NCBI GenBank assembly: GCA_903919215.1
Contig: CAIXHI010000394.1
Span: 1-36,154 of the forward strand
Reading direction: 5' to 3'
DNA: 36,154 nt
Origin: an uncultured Acidimicrobiaceae bacterium
Lineage (GTDB): Bacteria; Actinomycetota; Acidimicrobiia; Acidimicrobiales; Ilumatobacteraceae
A model generated the notes under the pieces. The model made no database searches and was not told where the DNA came from. It saw only the letters and a list, made by a program, of their open reading frames with translations. A program made the translations under genes and the position numbers. Positions within the stretch are counted from its first letter, which is position 1, and each line of letters begins with the position of its first letter. Shown here piece after piece: positions 16,704 to 24,409 of the stretch.

Positions 16704-17525
16704 ATGTACCCGGTACCCACGAGCCTCTCCCCCAGCAGAGTCGAAGCATTCGTGTCGTGCCCGCTGGCCTTCCGCTTCGCAAGTATCGAGAAGTTGCCCG
16801 AGCCTCCCAGCGTGCACACCACCAAAGGCTCGTTGGTACACCGAGCGCTCGAGCTGTTGTTCATCAAGCCAGCCGCCGAACGCACCACGGATGCAGCGCG
16901 AGTCGCGCTGGATCAGGCGATCGGCGAATACCGGGTCGACCCCGACTTCACCCTGCTGGGGCTCGATGAGGTGAAGTCGGCTGAGTTCTTCGCCGACTCG
17001 TGGTCGCTCGTGCAGGGGTACTTCGCGATGGAGGATCCCACGACGGTCCGCGAGATCGGGCTCGAGATCCGGCTCGAAGCACCGATCGACACGTTCTCGC
17101 TGCGCGGCATCATCGATCGGCTGGAGCTCGATGCCGAGGGCAACTTCGTCGTCACCGACTACAAGACCGGGCGGGCCCCCAGCCCGAGGTACCAGCAGAA
17201 CAGCATGTCGGGCGTGCACTTCTACTCATTCCTGTGCGAAGCGGTGCTGGGCCGCCGACCCGCCACGGTGCGGCTGATGTACTTGCGTTCGGGCGATGTC
17301 ATCACCGCCGCACCATCCGCCATGTCGGTGAGGGCCATCACCGGACGGGCCAAGGCAGTGATGAAAGCGGTCGAGCAGGCCTGCACCACCGAAGACTTCC
17401 GCCCGAAGGAGGGCGCGCTGTGCGGCTTCTGTTCGTTCAAGGAGTGGTGTCCCGCGTTCGGCGGCGACCCGTCGCGCGCCGCCGCGGAGGCTCCGCTGCG
17501 ACTCGTTTCCCCGGCGGGCGCATGA
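16704..17525 (+). CDS. RecB-family PD-(D/E)XK exonuclease with Fe-S cysteines
   Basis: Predicted 273-residue single-domain nuclease related to the C-terminal nuclease of AddB/RecB and to Cas4. Active-site motifs are GSLVHRALE (His46), GIIDRLE (Asp138), TDYKTG (Asp152, Lys154) and a downstream QxxxxxxxxxxY helix. One Cys near the N-terminus (Cys19 in FVSCP) and three at the C-terminus (Cys240, Cys243, Cys249) have the layout that ligates a [4Fe-4S] cluster in AddB and Cas4. There is no helicase or CRISPR gene nearby, so it is a stand-alone nuclease of the type common in actinobacteria; its role in repair is inferred. The stop overlaps the next start by 4 bp. Confidence 0.86.
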   Translation: MYPVPTSLSPSRVEAFVSCPLAFRFASIEKLPEPPSVHTTKGSLVHRALELLFIKPAAERTTDAARVALDQAIGEYRVDPDFTLLGLDEVKSAEFFADSWSLVQGYFAMEDPTTVREIGLEIRLEAPIDTFSLRGIIDRLELDAEGNFVVTDYKTGRAPSPRYQQNSMSGVHFYSFLCEAVLGRRPATVRLMYLRSGDVITAAPSAMSVRAITGRAKAVMKAVEQACTTEDFRPKEGALCGFCSFKEWCPAFGGDPSRAAAEAPLRLVSPAGA

Positions 17526-18064
17526 GCAGTCAGTTGTCGGATGGCATTCACCGGTTCGACGATCGCGCAGACACCGCACTCGAATACCTGCGTGGGCGCA
17601 GCAGAGCACTCGACGCCGTCTTCCTCGGCGCCAGCGCCCTCGGCGACTTCAGCCTCATCTGGCACTTGGTCGGCGGTATCCGCGGCCTCACCAGCGACCA
17701 CCACGCGAACCAGGCGTTCTTGTTCTCTGCGCTCATCGGCGCTGAGAGCCTGATCGTCAACCAAGGGGTCAAGCGTTTGTTCCGCCGCACTCGGCCCACC
17801 GAGGCTGGCGATCCGCGGTTCCCGGTGCGCAAACCCTCCACCAGCAGCTTCCCCAGCGGCCATGCGTCCGCCGCCTTTTTCGCCGCCAGCCTGCTCACCG
17901 CCTGGAGTGGGTGGCCCACGCTGCCGGCGTGGTTCGCGCTCGCGTGTGTGGTCGCGATCAGCCGAGCGTTCGTCCGCATCCACCACGCCAGCGACATCAT
18001 CGGCGGCGCAATCCTCGGGCTCGGACTCGCTCAGGTGGCGCTGCTGATCCTGCGCACTCGCTGA
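17522..18064 (+). CDS. Phosphatase PAP2 family protein
   Basis: Predicted 180-residue membrane phosphatase. The three conserved motifs are all present: KRLFRRTRP (84-92), FPSGHAS (110-116, His114) and SRxxxxxHxxxD (147-158, nucleophilic His154, Asp158). Membrane helices lie between and after them. Family members dephosphorylate lipid phosphates such as phosphatidate or polyprenyl diphosphate. The ATG at 17522 overlaps the nuclease stop as ATGA, so the two are translationally coupled. The wax ester synthase/DGAT downstream could use diacylglycerol made by a phosphatidate phosphatase, but this link is inference. Confidence 0.85.
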   Translation: MSSQLSDGIHRFDDRADTALEYLRGRSRALDAVFLGASALGDFSLIWHLVGGIRGLTSDHHANQAFLFSALIGAESLIVNQGVKRLFRRTRPTEAGDPRFPVRKPSTSSFPSGHASAAFFAASLLTAWSGWPTLPAWFALACVVAISRAFVRIHHASDIIGGAILGLGLAQVALLILRTR

Positions 18065-18080
18065 GGGTCGTACCGGCCGG

Positions 18081-18086
18081 TAACCT
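18081..18086 (+). promoter_or_regulatory. Candidate -10 element (TAACCT) for the wax ester synthase gene
   Basis: TAACCT lies 6 nt before the ATG at 18093, in the 28 bp spacer after the PAP2 gene. Confidence 0.45.
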
Positions 18087-18092
18087 CCGCAC

Positions 18093-19472
18093 ATGGCCGA
18101 CCTGCCGCGCTTCGATCCCAAGATGAGCGATGCCGAGGGGCTGATGTGGCGTCTCGAGAAAGACCCACATCTCAGTAGCACGTTCGCCAACGTCACCATC
18201 CTCGACCGGGCACCCAACTTTGAGCGTCTCATGGCCCGCTTCGACCAAGCCACCTACCGGATGCGCCGACTGCGTCAGCGGGTCCAGCCGGCAGCGGCCA
18301 ACCTGACGGCGCCGATGTGGGTCGACGATCCCAACTTCGATCTGCGCTACCACGTGCGCCACATCGCGCTACCCAAACCGGGCACCATGCGCCAGTTACT
18401 CGACCTGGCCTGTCTGATCGCCTGCGATCCCTACGACCGCACTCGCCCGCTGTGGCAGATCATCGTCGTCGACGGACTGCGCGGCGGCAAGAGCGCCGTC
18501 ATCCAAAAACTGCACCACACCATCGTCGATGGCGAGGGCGCTGTGCTCTTCGCGATGCAGTACCTCGACCTCGAGCCCGATCCGCCCACCCCGCCACCGA
18601 TCGACCCAGCTGACTTCGCCCACGAGGCACAGAATGCTCCGGAACCCGACCTCTGGCGCGAACTGCTGTCGGGCGGTATGCGCATGCCACTCGGCCTGCT
18701 GCGCCAGGTCAAAGACCTCCTCGCCGACCCCACCGGGATTCACGAGGCAGGGTCGGCCGCCGCCGACACCGTTCGCGGGGTACTCCAACAGTTGACCGAC
18801 ACCGAGGGCGCCCGCTCCCCGCTGTGGACGCAACGCTCACTGCAGCGCCATATCGAAGTGCTGCGCGCCCCGTTCGATTCCACCCGGGACGCCGCCAAAC
18901 GACTGGGCGGCACGCTGAACACCGCGTTCCTCACCGCTGCCGCCGAAGCCGCCGGCAGTTACCACCGTGCGCTCGGGGCGCCGGTCGACGAACTACGCGC
19001 CAGCATGGTGATCAGTACCCGTACGCAAGAATCCGGCGCCAACGCGTTCAACCTCGCACGCCTGCTGGTACCCACCGGGGAGATGGCGATCGATGAACGC
19101 TTCGCCGCGATCCAGACCGCTACCGGAGCGGCGCGATCGGCCACGAGCAACGGTTCGATGGAGACGCTGGCAGCAGTCGCCTCCACATTGCCGACCAGCA
19201 TCATCACCCGTATCGCCAGACAACAGGCACAGACGGTCGACTTCGCCACGAGCAACGTACGCGGTGCCCCGATCCCGTTGTTCATGGGTGGCGCCCGCAT
19301 GCTGGAGAACTACCCGGTCGGCCCACTAGGGGGCGTGGCGTTCAACCTCACGCTGCTGAGCTACGACCACAGCCTCGATATGGGTGTGAACATCGACCTG
19401 GCCGCGATCAGCGAACCTGAGTTGCTCCGCAACTGTCTGGTGCGCGCCTTCACGGCGCTGGCCGCTGTCTGA
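18093..19472 (+). CDS. Wax ester synthase/diacylglycerol acyltransferase (WS/DGAT)
   Basis: Predicted 459-residue acyltransferase that esterifies diacylglycerol or fatty alcohols with acyl-CoA, forming storage lipids. The N-terminal MSDAEGLMWRLE, the PLW triad (119-121) and the catalytic HHxxxDG motif (HHTIVDG, 141-147) are clear. The C-terminal NVRGAPIPLFMGGA and the YPVGPLGGVAFNLTLLSY segment are also typical. Length matches bacterial WS/DGAT (about 450-470). Whether wax esters or triacylglycerol are made cannot be decided from sequence. Confidence 0.9.
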   Translation: MADLPRFDPKMSDAEGLMWRLEKDPHLSSTFANVTILDRAPNFERLMARFDQATYRMRRLRQRVQPAAANLTAPMWVDDPNFDLRYHVRHIALPKPGTMRQLLDLACLIACDPYDRTRPLWQIIVVDGLRGGKSAVIQKLHHTIVDGEGAVLFAMQYLDLEPDPPTPPPIDPADFAHEAQNAPEPDLWRELLSGGMRMPLGLLRQVKDLLADPTGIHEAGSAAADTVRGVLQQLTDTEGARSPLWTQRSLQRHIEVLRAPFDSTRDAAKRLGGTLNTAFLTAAAEAAGSYHRALGAPVDELRASMVISTRTQESGANAFNLARLLVPTGEMAIDERFAAIQTATGAARSATSNGSMETLAAVASTLPTSIITRIARQQAQTVDFATSNVRGAPIPLFMGGARMLENYPVGPLGGVAFNLTLLSYDHSLDMGVNIDLAAISEPELLRNCLVRAFTALAAV

Positions 19473-19490
19473 CGACAACGGCGGCCGAGC

Positions 19491-19670
19491 TCAGTGAGCG
19501 ACGGCCTCGACCTTGATCTGATGGGCGGGCATCGTGAGCAGGGAGCGCACGTCGAGCAGCACGTCAGTGATCTCACCGGACGACACCAACTCGCGACTCA
19601 TCATCTGACCGAGTGCCTTGTCGATCACGCTCAGGGCTTCGGCAATGACGGCTTCGTTGGTCTCGGTCAT
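19491..19670 (-). CDS. Small conserved-looking protein, unknown function
   Basis: Predicted 59-residue soluble protein. The ATG at 19670 (MTETNEAVIAEAL) is preceded by GGAG at a usable distance; the longer frame to 19730 starts inside the intergenic region. The sequence is largely helical, with acidic and hydrophobic heptad-like spacing (ALSVIDKALGQMMS, DVLLDVRSLL). I recognise no domain. It is convergent with the wax ester synthase gene, 18 bp apart, and divergent from the SDR at 19765. Confidence 0.6.
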   Translation of the reverse strand: MTETNEAVIAEALSVIDKALGQMMSRELVSSGEITDVLLDVRSLLTMPAHQIKVEAVAH

Positions 19671-19752
19671 CCTGCTCTCCTTCGTACATCGACGTTGCTC
19701 GCGAAGGTATCGCGCGCGGTGTGCTTCCACTGCGCATGGTACCGGCAGCGCC

Positions 19753-19758
19753 TACGAT
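19753..19758 (+). promoter_or_regulatory. Candidate -10 element (TACGAT) for the SDR at 19765
   Basis: TACGAT lies 6 nt before the ATG at 19765. This decides the start over several in-frame upstream codons that overlap the divergent small gene. Confidence 0.5.
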
Positions 19759-19764
19759 CCCGAC

Positions 19765-20577
19765 ATGGACCTGAACGGGAAACACGTCGTCGTCACCGGT
19801 GCCGCTGCCGGAATCGGTGAGGCACTGGCCGAGCGCTTTCATGCAGAGGGCGCCCGGGTGGTGGTGGCCGACGTGCAGGCCGAGGGTGCTGCCGTCGTCG
19901 CTGCCCGCTTGAACGAGCGGCGACCCGACAGCGCGATCGCGGTTCGTGCGGATGTCAGCACTGAACACGGCAACAAGACCCTCGTCGAAACCGCGGAGGG
20001 ACGTTTCGGCGTTATCGACCTGTTCTTCGCCAACGCCGGCGTCGGCGTGGGCAGCGACCCACTGCGCACGTCCGAACTGGAATGGCAGTTGGCCTTCGAC
20101 GTGAACGTCCACGCCCACCGTTGGGCGGCGAAGTACCTGTTGCCGGGTTGGCTCGCACGAGGTGAGGGCTACTTCTGCTCCACGGCGTCCGCCGCCGGGC
20201 TGCTCAGCCAGATCGGGTCCGCTCCGTACAGCATGACCAAGCACGCGGCGGTGGCGTTCGCCGAGTGGCTCAGCATCACCTACGGCGGTTCCGGTGTGAA
20301 GGTCAGCTGCCTGTGCCCGCAGGGTGTCAACACCGCGTTGCTGCGCGCTGGCGACGACCCCGCAGCCGGTATCAGCAGTAGCGTCGTCCGGGCAGCGGGT
20401 CGGGTGCTCGAACCCGCCGAGGTCGCCGAGGTCGCCGTCGCCATCATCCGCTCCGAGACGTTCCTGATACTTCCCCACGACGAGGTGCTCACGTTCATGC
20501 GGAACAAGACAGCCGATTACGACCGCTGGCTGGGCGGTATGCGCAAACTTCAGGCGCGCATGCTGGGTGGCGCATGA
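19765..20577 (+). CDS. SDR family NAD(P)-dependent oxidoreductase
   Basis: Predicted 270-residue short-chain dehydrogenase. TGAAAGIG is at 11-18, with an acidic residue after strand two (Asp36), pointing to NAD. The usual NNAG is replaced by ANAG (89-92). Catalytic Ser142, Tyr155 and Lys159 (YSMTK) are present. The C-terminus (FLILPHDEVLTFMRNKTADYDRWL) resembles a group of actinobacterial SDRs of unknown substrate. Translationally coupled to the following 88-residue gene by an ATGA overlap. Confidence 0.85.
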   Translation: MDLNGKHVVVTGAAAGIGEALAERFHAEGARVVVADVQAEGAAVVAARLNERRPDSAIAVRADVSTEHGNKTLVETAEGRFGVIDLFFANAGVGVGSDPLRTSELEWQLAFDVNVHAHRWAAKYLLPGWLARGEGYFCSTASAAGLLSQIGSAPYSMTKHAAVAFAEWLSITYGGSGVKVSCLCPQGVNTALLRAGDDPAAGISSSVVRAAGRVLEPAEVAEVAVAIIRSETFLILPHDEVLTFMRNKTADYDRWLGGMRKLQARMLGGA

Positions 20578-20840
20578 TCGACGCGGCCACGCTGCGAAAG
20601 CTGGGCTTGCGCTCCGGCGAGCCGGTTCGATTCCGTAAGGGTGAGACCGGACGTTGGTTCGCGGGAAAGATGTCCGGTGTGGCCATCGACGGCAGCATCA
20701 CCGTGTTCGATGCGAACGGCAACGCGCGCAGCCTCAAACCCGAGCGCGTCGAGGTCCGCCGGCCGGGGAGCAGAGGCCGACTCAGCTGGCAGACGGTCAG
20801 CGATGTCGCCATCACCTGGGAGCAACTCCAGCTCTGGTGA
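20574..20840 (+). CDS. Hypothetical protein coupled to SDR
   Basis: Predicted 88-residue soluble protein with no domain I recognise. The ATG at 20574 overlaps the SDR stop (ATGA). The middle part (GEPVRFRKGETGRWFAGKMSG, then ITVFDANGNARSLKPERVEVRR) alternates charged and hydrophobic residues as in a small beta-barrel. That could bind nucleic acid or a partner protein, but this is only a structural guess. It ends 18 bp before the convergent conservon GTPase gene. Confidence 0.65.
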   Translation: MIDAATLRKLGLRSGEPVRFRKGETGRWFAGKMSGVAIDGSITVFDANGNARSLKPERVEVRRPGSRGRLSWQTVSDVAITWEQLQLW

Positions 20841-20858
20841 CGGCCCGGTGAGCGGAGG

Positions 20859-21467
20859 TCAGTCGGGCAGCCGGGGGCCGGAGCGGGCCACCGCTCGCAG
20901 CAACACGACGTCGAGCAAGCTGAGCACCGTGTCCCTGACGGCGGCACGACCACGAGCATCGGTGCTGACCACCGGGACGTGATCGCCGACCGACAACGCC
21001 TCACGAACCTCGTCGAGGGTGTGGGCCGTCTGACCACCGAAGCGGTTGATCGCGACCACAAAGGGCACACCGCGACTTTCGAAGTAGTCGAGCGCCGGGA
21101 ACGAGTCCTCAATGCGCCGACTATCAACCAACACCACAGCTCCCAGAGCGCCGCGGACCAGGTCGTTCCACATGAAACCGAACCGCTCCTGGCCGGGCGT
21201 GCCGAACAGGTACAGCACGATCGTGTCGTCCACGGCGACCCGCCCAAAGTCCATCGCCACGGTGGTAGTGGTCTTCGTGCCGACCTCGCCACGGTTGTCG
21301 ACACCTTCGCCGTACGACGTCATCGCCGCCTCGGTGGTGAGCGGCGAGATGTCGGAGATCGCAGCCACGAATGTCGTCTTGCCGACACCGAACCCGCCGG
21401 CGACGACGATCTTGACCGGGATCGGGCCGCTCTCCGAGTGGTTGCGGGGCTCAGAGCGCACGGACAC
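20859..21467 (-). CDS. cvnD: Conservon small GTPase (CvnD-like)
   Basis: Predicted 202-residue Ras-like/MglA-type GTPase, fourth gene of the conservon. Walker A GGFGVGKTT is at residues 24-32 and the G3 motif GTPGQE at 89-94, followed by RFGFMWNDLVRGALGAVVLVD, a CvnD hallmark. The G4 motif that normally reads NKxD (often NxFD in this family) is NRFG here (141-144), so the guanine-specifying Asp is missing. The GTG start at 21467 overlaps cvnC by 17 bp. In Streptomyces, conservon proteins form a membrane-associated GTPase complex regulating development and secondary metabolism. Confidence 0.87.
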   Translation of the reverse strand: MSVRSEPRNHSESGPIPVKIVVAGGFGVGKTTFVAAISDISPLTTEAAMTSYGEGVDNRGEVGTKTTTTVAMDFGRVAVDDTIVLYLFGTPGQERFGFMWNDLVRGALGAVVLVDSRRIEDSFPALDYFESRGVPFVVAINRFGGQTAHTLDEVREALSVGDHVPVVSTDARGRAAVRDTVLSLLDVVLLRAVARSGPRLPD

Positions 21468-21888
21468 CGGCGATCAACCTTGTGATCAGGAGCACGTCGT
21501 CAGCAACGTGCTCGCTCGCTTGAAATGCTTCCAACAGTCCTTCGCCCAACAGATCGGCGGCGACGACACGGACGACACCGATAGGGATGCGCAGTGCCGC
21601 GGACAACTCCGCGACCGACAACGCGCCGGCCTCGCAACGGCGAACGATTTCTGCCCGCTCGAACTTCAGCGCCTGCACGGCATCGCTCCCCGTGCCAGTG
21701 GCCCGCAGCATGGTCTCGAACTCAAGGTGCCCGGATGCGTGCGAGCGGCCACCGGTGATCGCATACGCGCGTACCCCGTTGTCGGTGCCATGCGAATGAT
21801 CCGACGTGACCGGCGCGAGCGGACGCTCACGAGCGATGAACGGACGTACCAACGGCACCGTCGCATCCGGATCAAGCGTCACCTCCAC
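21451..21888 (-). CDS. cvnC: DUF742 protein (CvnC-like)
   Basis: Predicted 145-residue soluble protein, third conservon gene. A variable N-terminus leads to VRPFIARER, then RAYAITGGR, the DUF742 core. A C-terminal winged-helix-like segment (RCEAGALSVAELSAALRIPIGVVRVVAADLLGEGLL) follows. Family members are found only next to roadblock and GTPase genes. The GTG start at 21888 lies one base past the cvnB stop, so translation is coupled. Confidence 0.85.
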   Translation of the reverse strand: MEVTLDPDATVPLVRPFIARERPLAPVTSDHSHGTDNGVRAYAITGGRSHASGHLEFETMLRATGTGSDAVQALKFERAEIVRRCEAGALSVAELSAALRIPIGVVRVVAADLLGEGLLEAFQASEHVADDVLLITRLIAGVRAL

Positions 21889-21889
21889 C

Positions 21890-22312
21890 TCACACCGCGA
21901 CCAGCGAGTTCTTCAATTCCGTGACGAGTGCCGGGGTCAACTGCGTACCAACTCGCTCGACCAGCAGCGCAATCTCGAACCCGACCAGCCCGAGATCGCA
22001 GTCGCGCGCCGCCGCCACACCGAGCGTCGATCCGTCAGAGATCGAGGCCACGAACAGATAGCCGTTCACCATCTCGACCAGCACCTGCCTCACGCGGCCC
22101 ATGGCAAGTTCACCCGCAGCACCGTGCGCGAGCGAGCGCATCCCGGTGATGATCGCTGCCAGTTTGTCTGCCGCGGCGCGATCCAACGACGTGCTCAACG
22201 CAATGAGCAGACCATCGGACGACACCGCCACCGCCTGCTCGACGCCGGGTGTAGTACGCACGAAATTGGCCATCAGCCAGTTGACGTTGTCGGCCTTCTC
22301 GGACAGTGCCAT
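21890..22312 (-). CDS. cvnB: Roadblock/LC7 domain protein (CvnB-like)
   Basis: Predicted 140-residue roadblock-fold protein, second conservon gene. It probably acts as the partner or GAP-like regulator of the CvnD GTPase, as MglB does for MglA. The NVNWLMANFVRTTPGVEQAVAVSSDGLL opening, the TGMRSLAHGAAGELAMG segment and the C-terminal EIALLVERVGTQLTP are typical. The ATG at 22312 is preceded by GAGGAGG (22330-22324, 11 nt spacing), which excludes the longer frame from 22423. Confidence 0.88.
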   Translation of the reverse strand: MALSEKADNVNWLMANFVRTTPGVEQAVAVSSDGLLIALSTSLDRAAADKLAAIITGMRSLAHGAAGELAMGRVRQVLVEMVNGYLFVASISDGSTLGVAAARDCDLGLVGFEIALLVERVGTQLTPALVTELKNSLVAV

Positions 22313-22349
22313 GTGAATCGGTTCCTCCTCGTCCCGTCGAGTTCCGTCG

Positions 22350-24221
22350 TCAGCCTTCGTCGGCCTGCTGGCGGCCACGGTCGATACCGCGCTGCAGGCT
22401 GGCGAGGGTGCTGCGCACATCATCTGCAGAACGTGCCGGGGGTTCGACGACAGTGGCTGCTACCGGGTCGGGAAGCTGTGCACCGGGCACGCGCTTGGTG
22501 AGTCCGGCGAGAGTGGTCGTGGGGAGTGCTTCCGGCGCGAGTTCACCCAGGGGGAGCACCAGCGACGCCGGCGCCGCACCGGTCAACGGCAGTGGCTCGC
22601 TGAGGCGCTCTGCCGCACTGGGCAAATCCGCCAGCGACGTGCTGTCGGCCGATGTGGTGTCAGCCGACCCGAGCAGCGACTTGGGCAGCCGCACGACCGC
22701 CGTGACGCCATTACCCCCGGGCGTCGTGGTGAGCATCACCTTGATCTCGTGGCGAGCGGCGAGCCGAGCAACCACTTGAAAGCCGAGCAGCTTGTTGCTC
22801 TCCCGATCGAAGGCAGCCACCTGATTGAGCCGCTGGTTGGCGTCAGCAAGTTCATCCGGCGTCATCCCAAGGCCATAGTCGAAGATCGCCAACTGATGGC
22901 CGTCGGCCACGGTACGACCGACAACGGTGACCGCGCTCGTCGGCGGCGAGAAGCTCGTCGCATTCTCCAGCAACTCGGCGAGTAGGTGCGAGACGTCGCC
23001 GGCAGCAGAGCCGACCACGCTGACAGCGCCGAGATCGCCGAGGTCCACCTGGCCGTAGTTCTCCACCTCGGAGAGCGCGGCACGCACGACATCACCGACC
23101 GGAACGGGCGGCGACCACAGTTGGGTCGGCTCTGCGCCCGCAAGGACCAGCAGCGATTGTGCGTTGCGGCGCATGCGCGTCGTGAGGTGGTCGATGCGGA
23201 ACAGGTTGTCGAGCGCCTCCGCATCACGTTCGCCTTGTTCGAGCGACGAGATGAAACCCAGGGTTCGCCCCAGCAGGTTCTGGTTCCGGCGGGCAATGTT
23301 GACCAGGTTCTCGGACACGACGCGGCGGGCAATGACCTGCTCGGCGGCGAGGTCGAGTGCCACATCCTGCACTGCATTGAAGCTGGCGCCGAGTTCGGCG
23401 AGTTCGTCGTGGGCGTCCACCTCGAACCGCGGCAGCCGAGGCACGGCCTCGACGGATGCCGACTCCTGCGTCGCCAGCACAGCGGAAGGAAGCTCCTCAG
23501 TGGCGACGGACCGAGCCCGCTCTGCCAGACCGCGAATCGGATCGACGATCGACCGCCGGACTACGACCGAGAAAAGCAGTGAGAGCAGGAATAGGAGTGC
23601 CGTGGCGGCAGATGCATAGAAGAGGAACACCGTGACGTCGTCTGCGGCGCTCTTCTCGCGAGCGTTGACCTCCGGCACAGCCCAGGCCAGTGCCCGTTCC
23701 ACCCCCGCTTGCTGCAGCTGGTACTTCGGCTCCATCGCGCCGATGGCGGCGAGCACCCCCGGGAGGTCCTTGGCAGTGATCGCCGGCTTCAACTGGGTTT
23801 CGATCTCTTGGAAGAACTCGGTGCCAGCCTGGCGACCGACACTCAGCAGCTGCTGGTTCGTGGTCTCGTCGAGTTGCTGGCTGGCCCACAACGTCATCGC
23901 GGCTTCGAAGCGCACCCGCGACTGTTGGATCAGCGCGAGATGATCCTGGATCTGCGCCACACCCGCATCCGAGAACCCGTCGGGCGACGCCGCGAGTACG
24001 CCAATGCGGTTCACCTCGGCCCACGACTCGAGCAGGTTGGCCGGAGGAGCGCTGGTGTCGGCGCGCAGGTCGAGTGCCTTGCGCAGCGACTGGTAGGAGT
24101 CGCCGCGTACACTCGCCCGATCAACCGCGAAGTAGGCCAGGGTGGCGAAGGCCACCAATGCCAACAGCGGCAGGGCGATGAGCATGTTGAGGCGTCCGCC
24201 GATTCTGAGCCGTCGAAGCAT
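22350..24221 (-). CDS. cvnA: Conservon sensor histidine kinase-like protein (CvnA-like)
   Basis: Predicted 623-residue membrane sensor, first conservon gene. TM1 is at about 13-33, an extracytoplasmic helical sensor region (nitrate/nitrite-sensor-like) at 34-196, TM2 at 197-222 and HAMP at 223-292. A helical dimerisation region contains IDHLTTRMRRNAQSLLVLAG (His345). A HATPase domain has an N box (LAELLENATSFSPP, Glu419/Asn420) and G box (DYGLGM, 448-453). The H box is not canonical, as usual for CvnA proteins. A disordered, Ala/Pro/Leu-rich tail of about 100 residues follows. A GGGAGGGTGAG ribosome site precedes the ATG. It is divergent from the DUF4388 gene. Confidence 0.87.
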   Translation of the reverse strand: MLRRLRIGGRLNMLIALPLLALVAFATLAYFAVDRASVRGDSYQSLRKALDLRADTSAPPANLLESWAEVNRIGVLAASPDGFSDAGVAQIQDHLALIQQSRVRFEAAMTLWASQQLDETTNQQLLSVGRQAGTEFFQEIETQLKPAITAKDLPGVLAAIGAMEPKYQLQQAGVERALAWAVPEVNAREKSAADDVTVFLFYASAATALLFLLSLLFSVVVRRSIVDPIRGLAERARSVATEELPSAVLATQESASVEAVPRLPRFEVDAHDELAELGASFNAVQDVALDLAAEQVIARRVVSENLVNIARRNQNLLGRTLGFISSLEQGERDAEALDNLFRIDHLTTRMRRNAQSLLVLAGAEPTQLWSPPVPVGDVVRAALSEVENYGQVDLGDLGAVSVVGSAAGDVSHLLAELLENATSFSPPTSAVTVVGRTVADGHQLAIFDYGLGMTPDELADANQRLNQVAAFDRESNKLLGFQVVARLAARHEIKVMLTTTPGGNGVTAVVRLPKSLLGSADTTSADSTSLADLPSAAERLSEPLPLTGAAPASLVLPLGELAPEALPTTTLAGLTKRVPGAQLPDPVAATVVEPPARSADDVRSTLASLQRGIDRGRQQADEG

Positions 24222-24409
24222 CGACTCACCCTCCCGTTGTTCTCTCGGGGTTTCCCGAAGTTCCCACGGTCATACCGTAGGGAATTTGACCCGACTTCAT
24301 CGGACCGCAGGGTGGCCAACTTGAGAGTTCCTTCCAAATAGCCTCAAGGTCAGCACCAGATCTGTCGAAAGACCAACCCGAGAGATTCTGCACGGGAGGA
24401 ATGGGTCCC
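24222..24409. promoter_or_regulatory. Divergent control region between cvnA and the DUF4388 gene
   Basis: This 188 bp spacer holds two dyads. The first pairs TTCCCACGGT (24261-24270) with ACCGTAGGGAA (24274-24284), with one unpaired base. It contains a minus-strand TACGGT (24279-24274) that could be the cvnA -10, giving a leader of about 45 nt. The second pairs CTTGAG (24320-24325) with CTCAAG (24343-24348) and overlaps a plus-strand TAGCCT (24339-24344), a possible -10 for the DUF4388 gene. Dyads on both promoters suggest shared regulation of the two units. Confidence 0.5.
24394..24400 (+). promoter_or_regulatory. Ribosome binding site GGGAGGA deciding the DUF4388 start
   Basis: GGGAGGA directly abuts an ATG at 24401 but is 9 nt from a second in-frame ATG at 24410, which is the workable distance. 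The start is therefore set at 24410. Confidence 0.65.

Noticed and set aside
16704..17525. RecB-like nuclease considered as CRISPR Cas4
   Set aside because: No cas1, cas2 or repeat array nearby; the family is a common stand-alone nuclease in actinobacteria.
19618..19764. Upstream in-frame extension of the SDR at 19765
   Set aside because: It overlaps the divergent small gene and would precede the TACGAT -10; the family N-terminus begins just before the TGAAAGIG strand.
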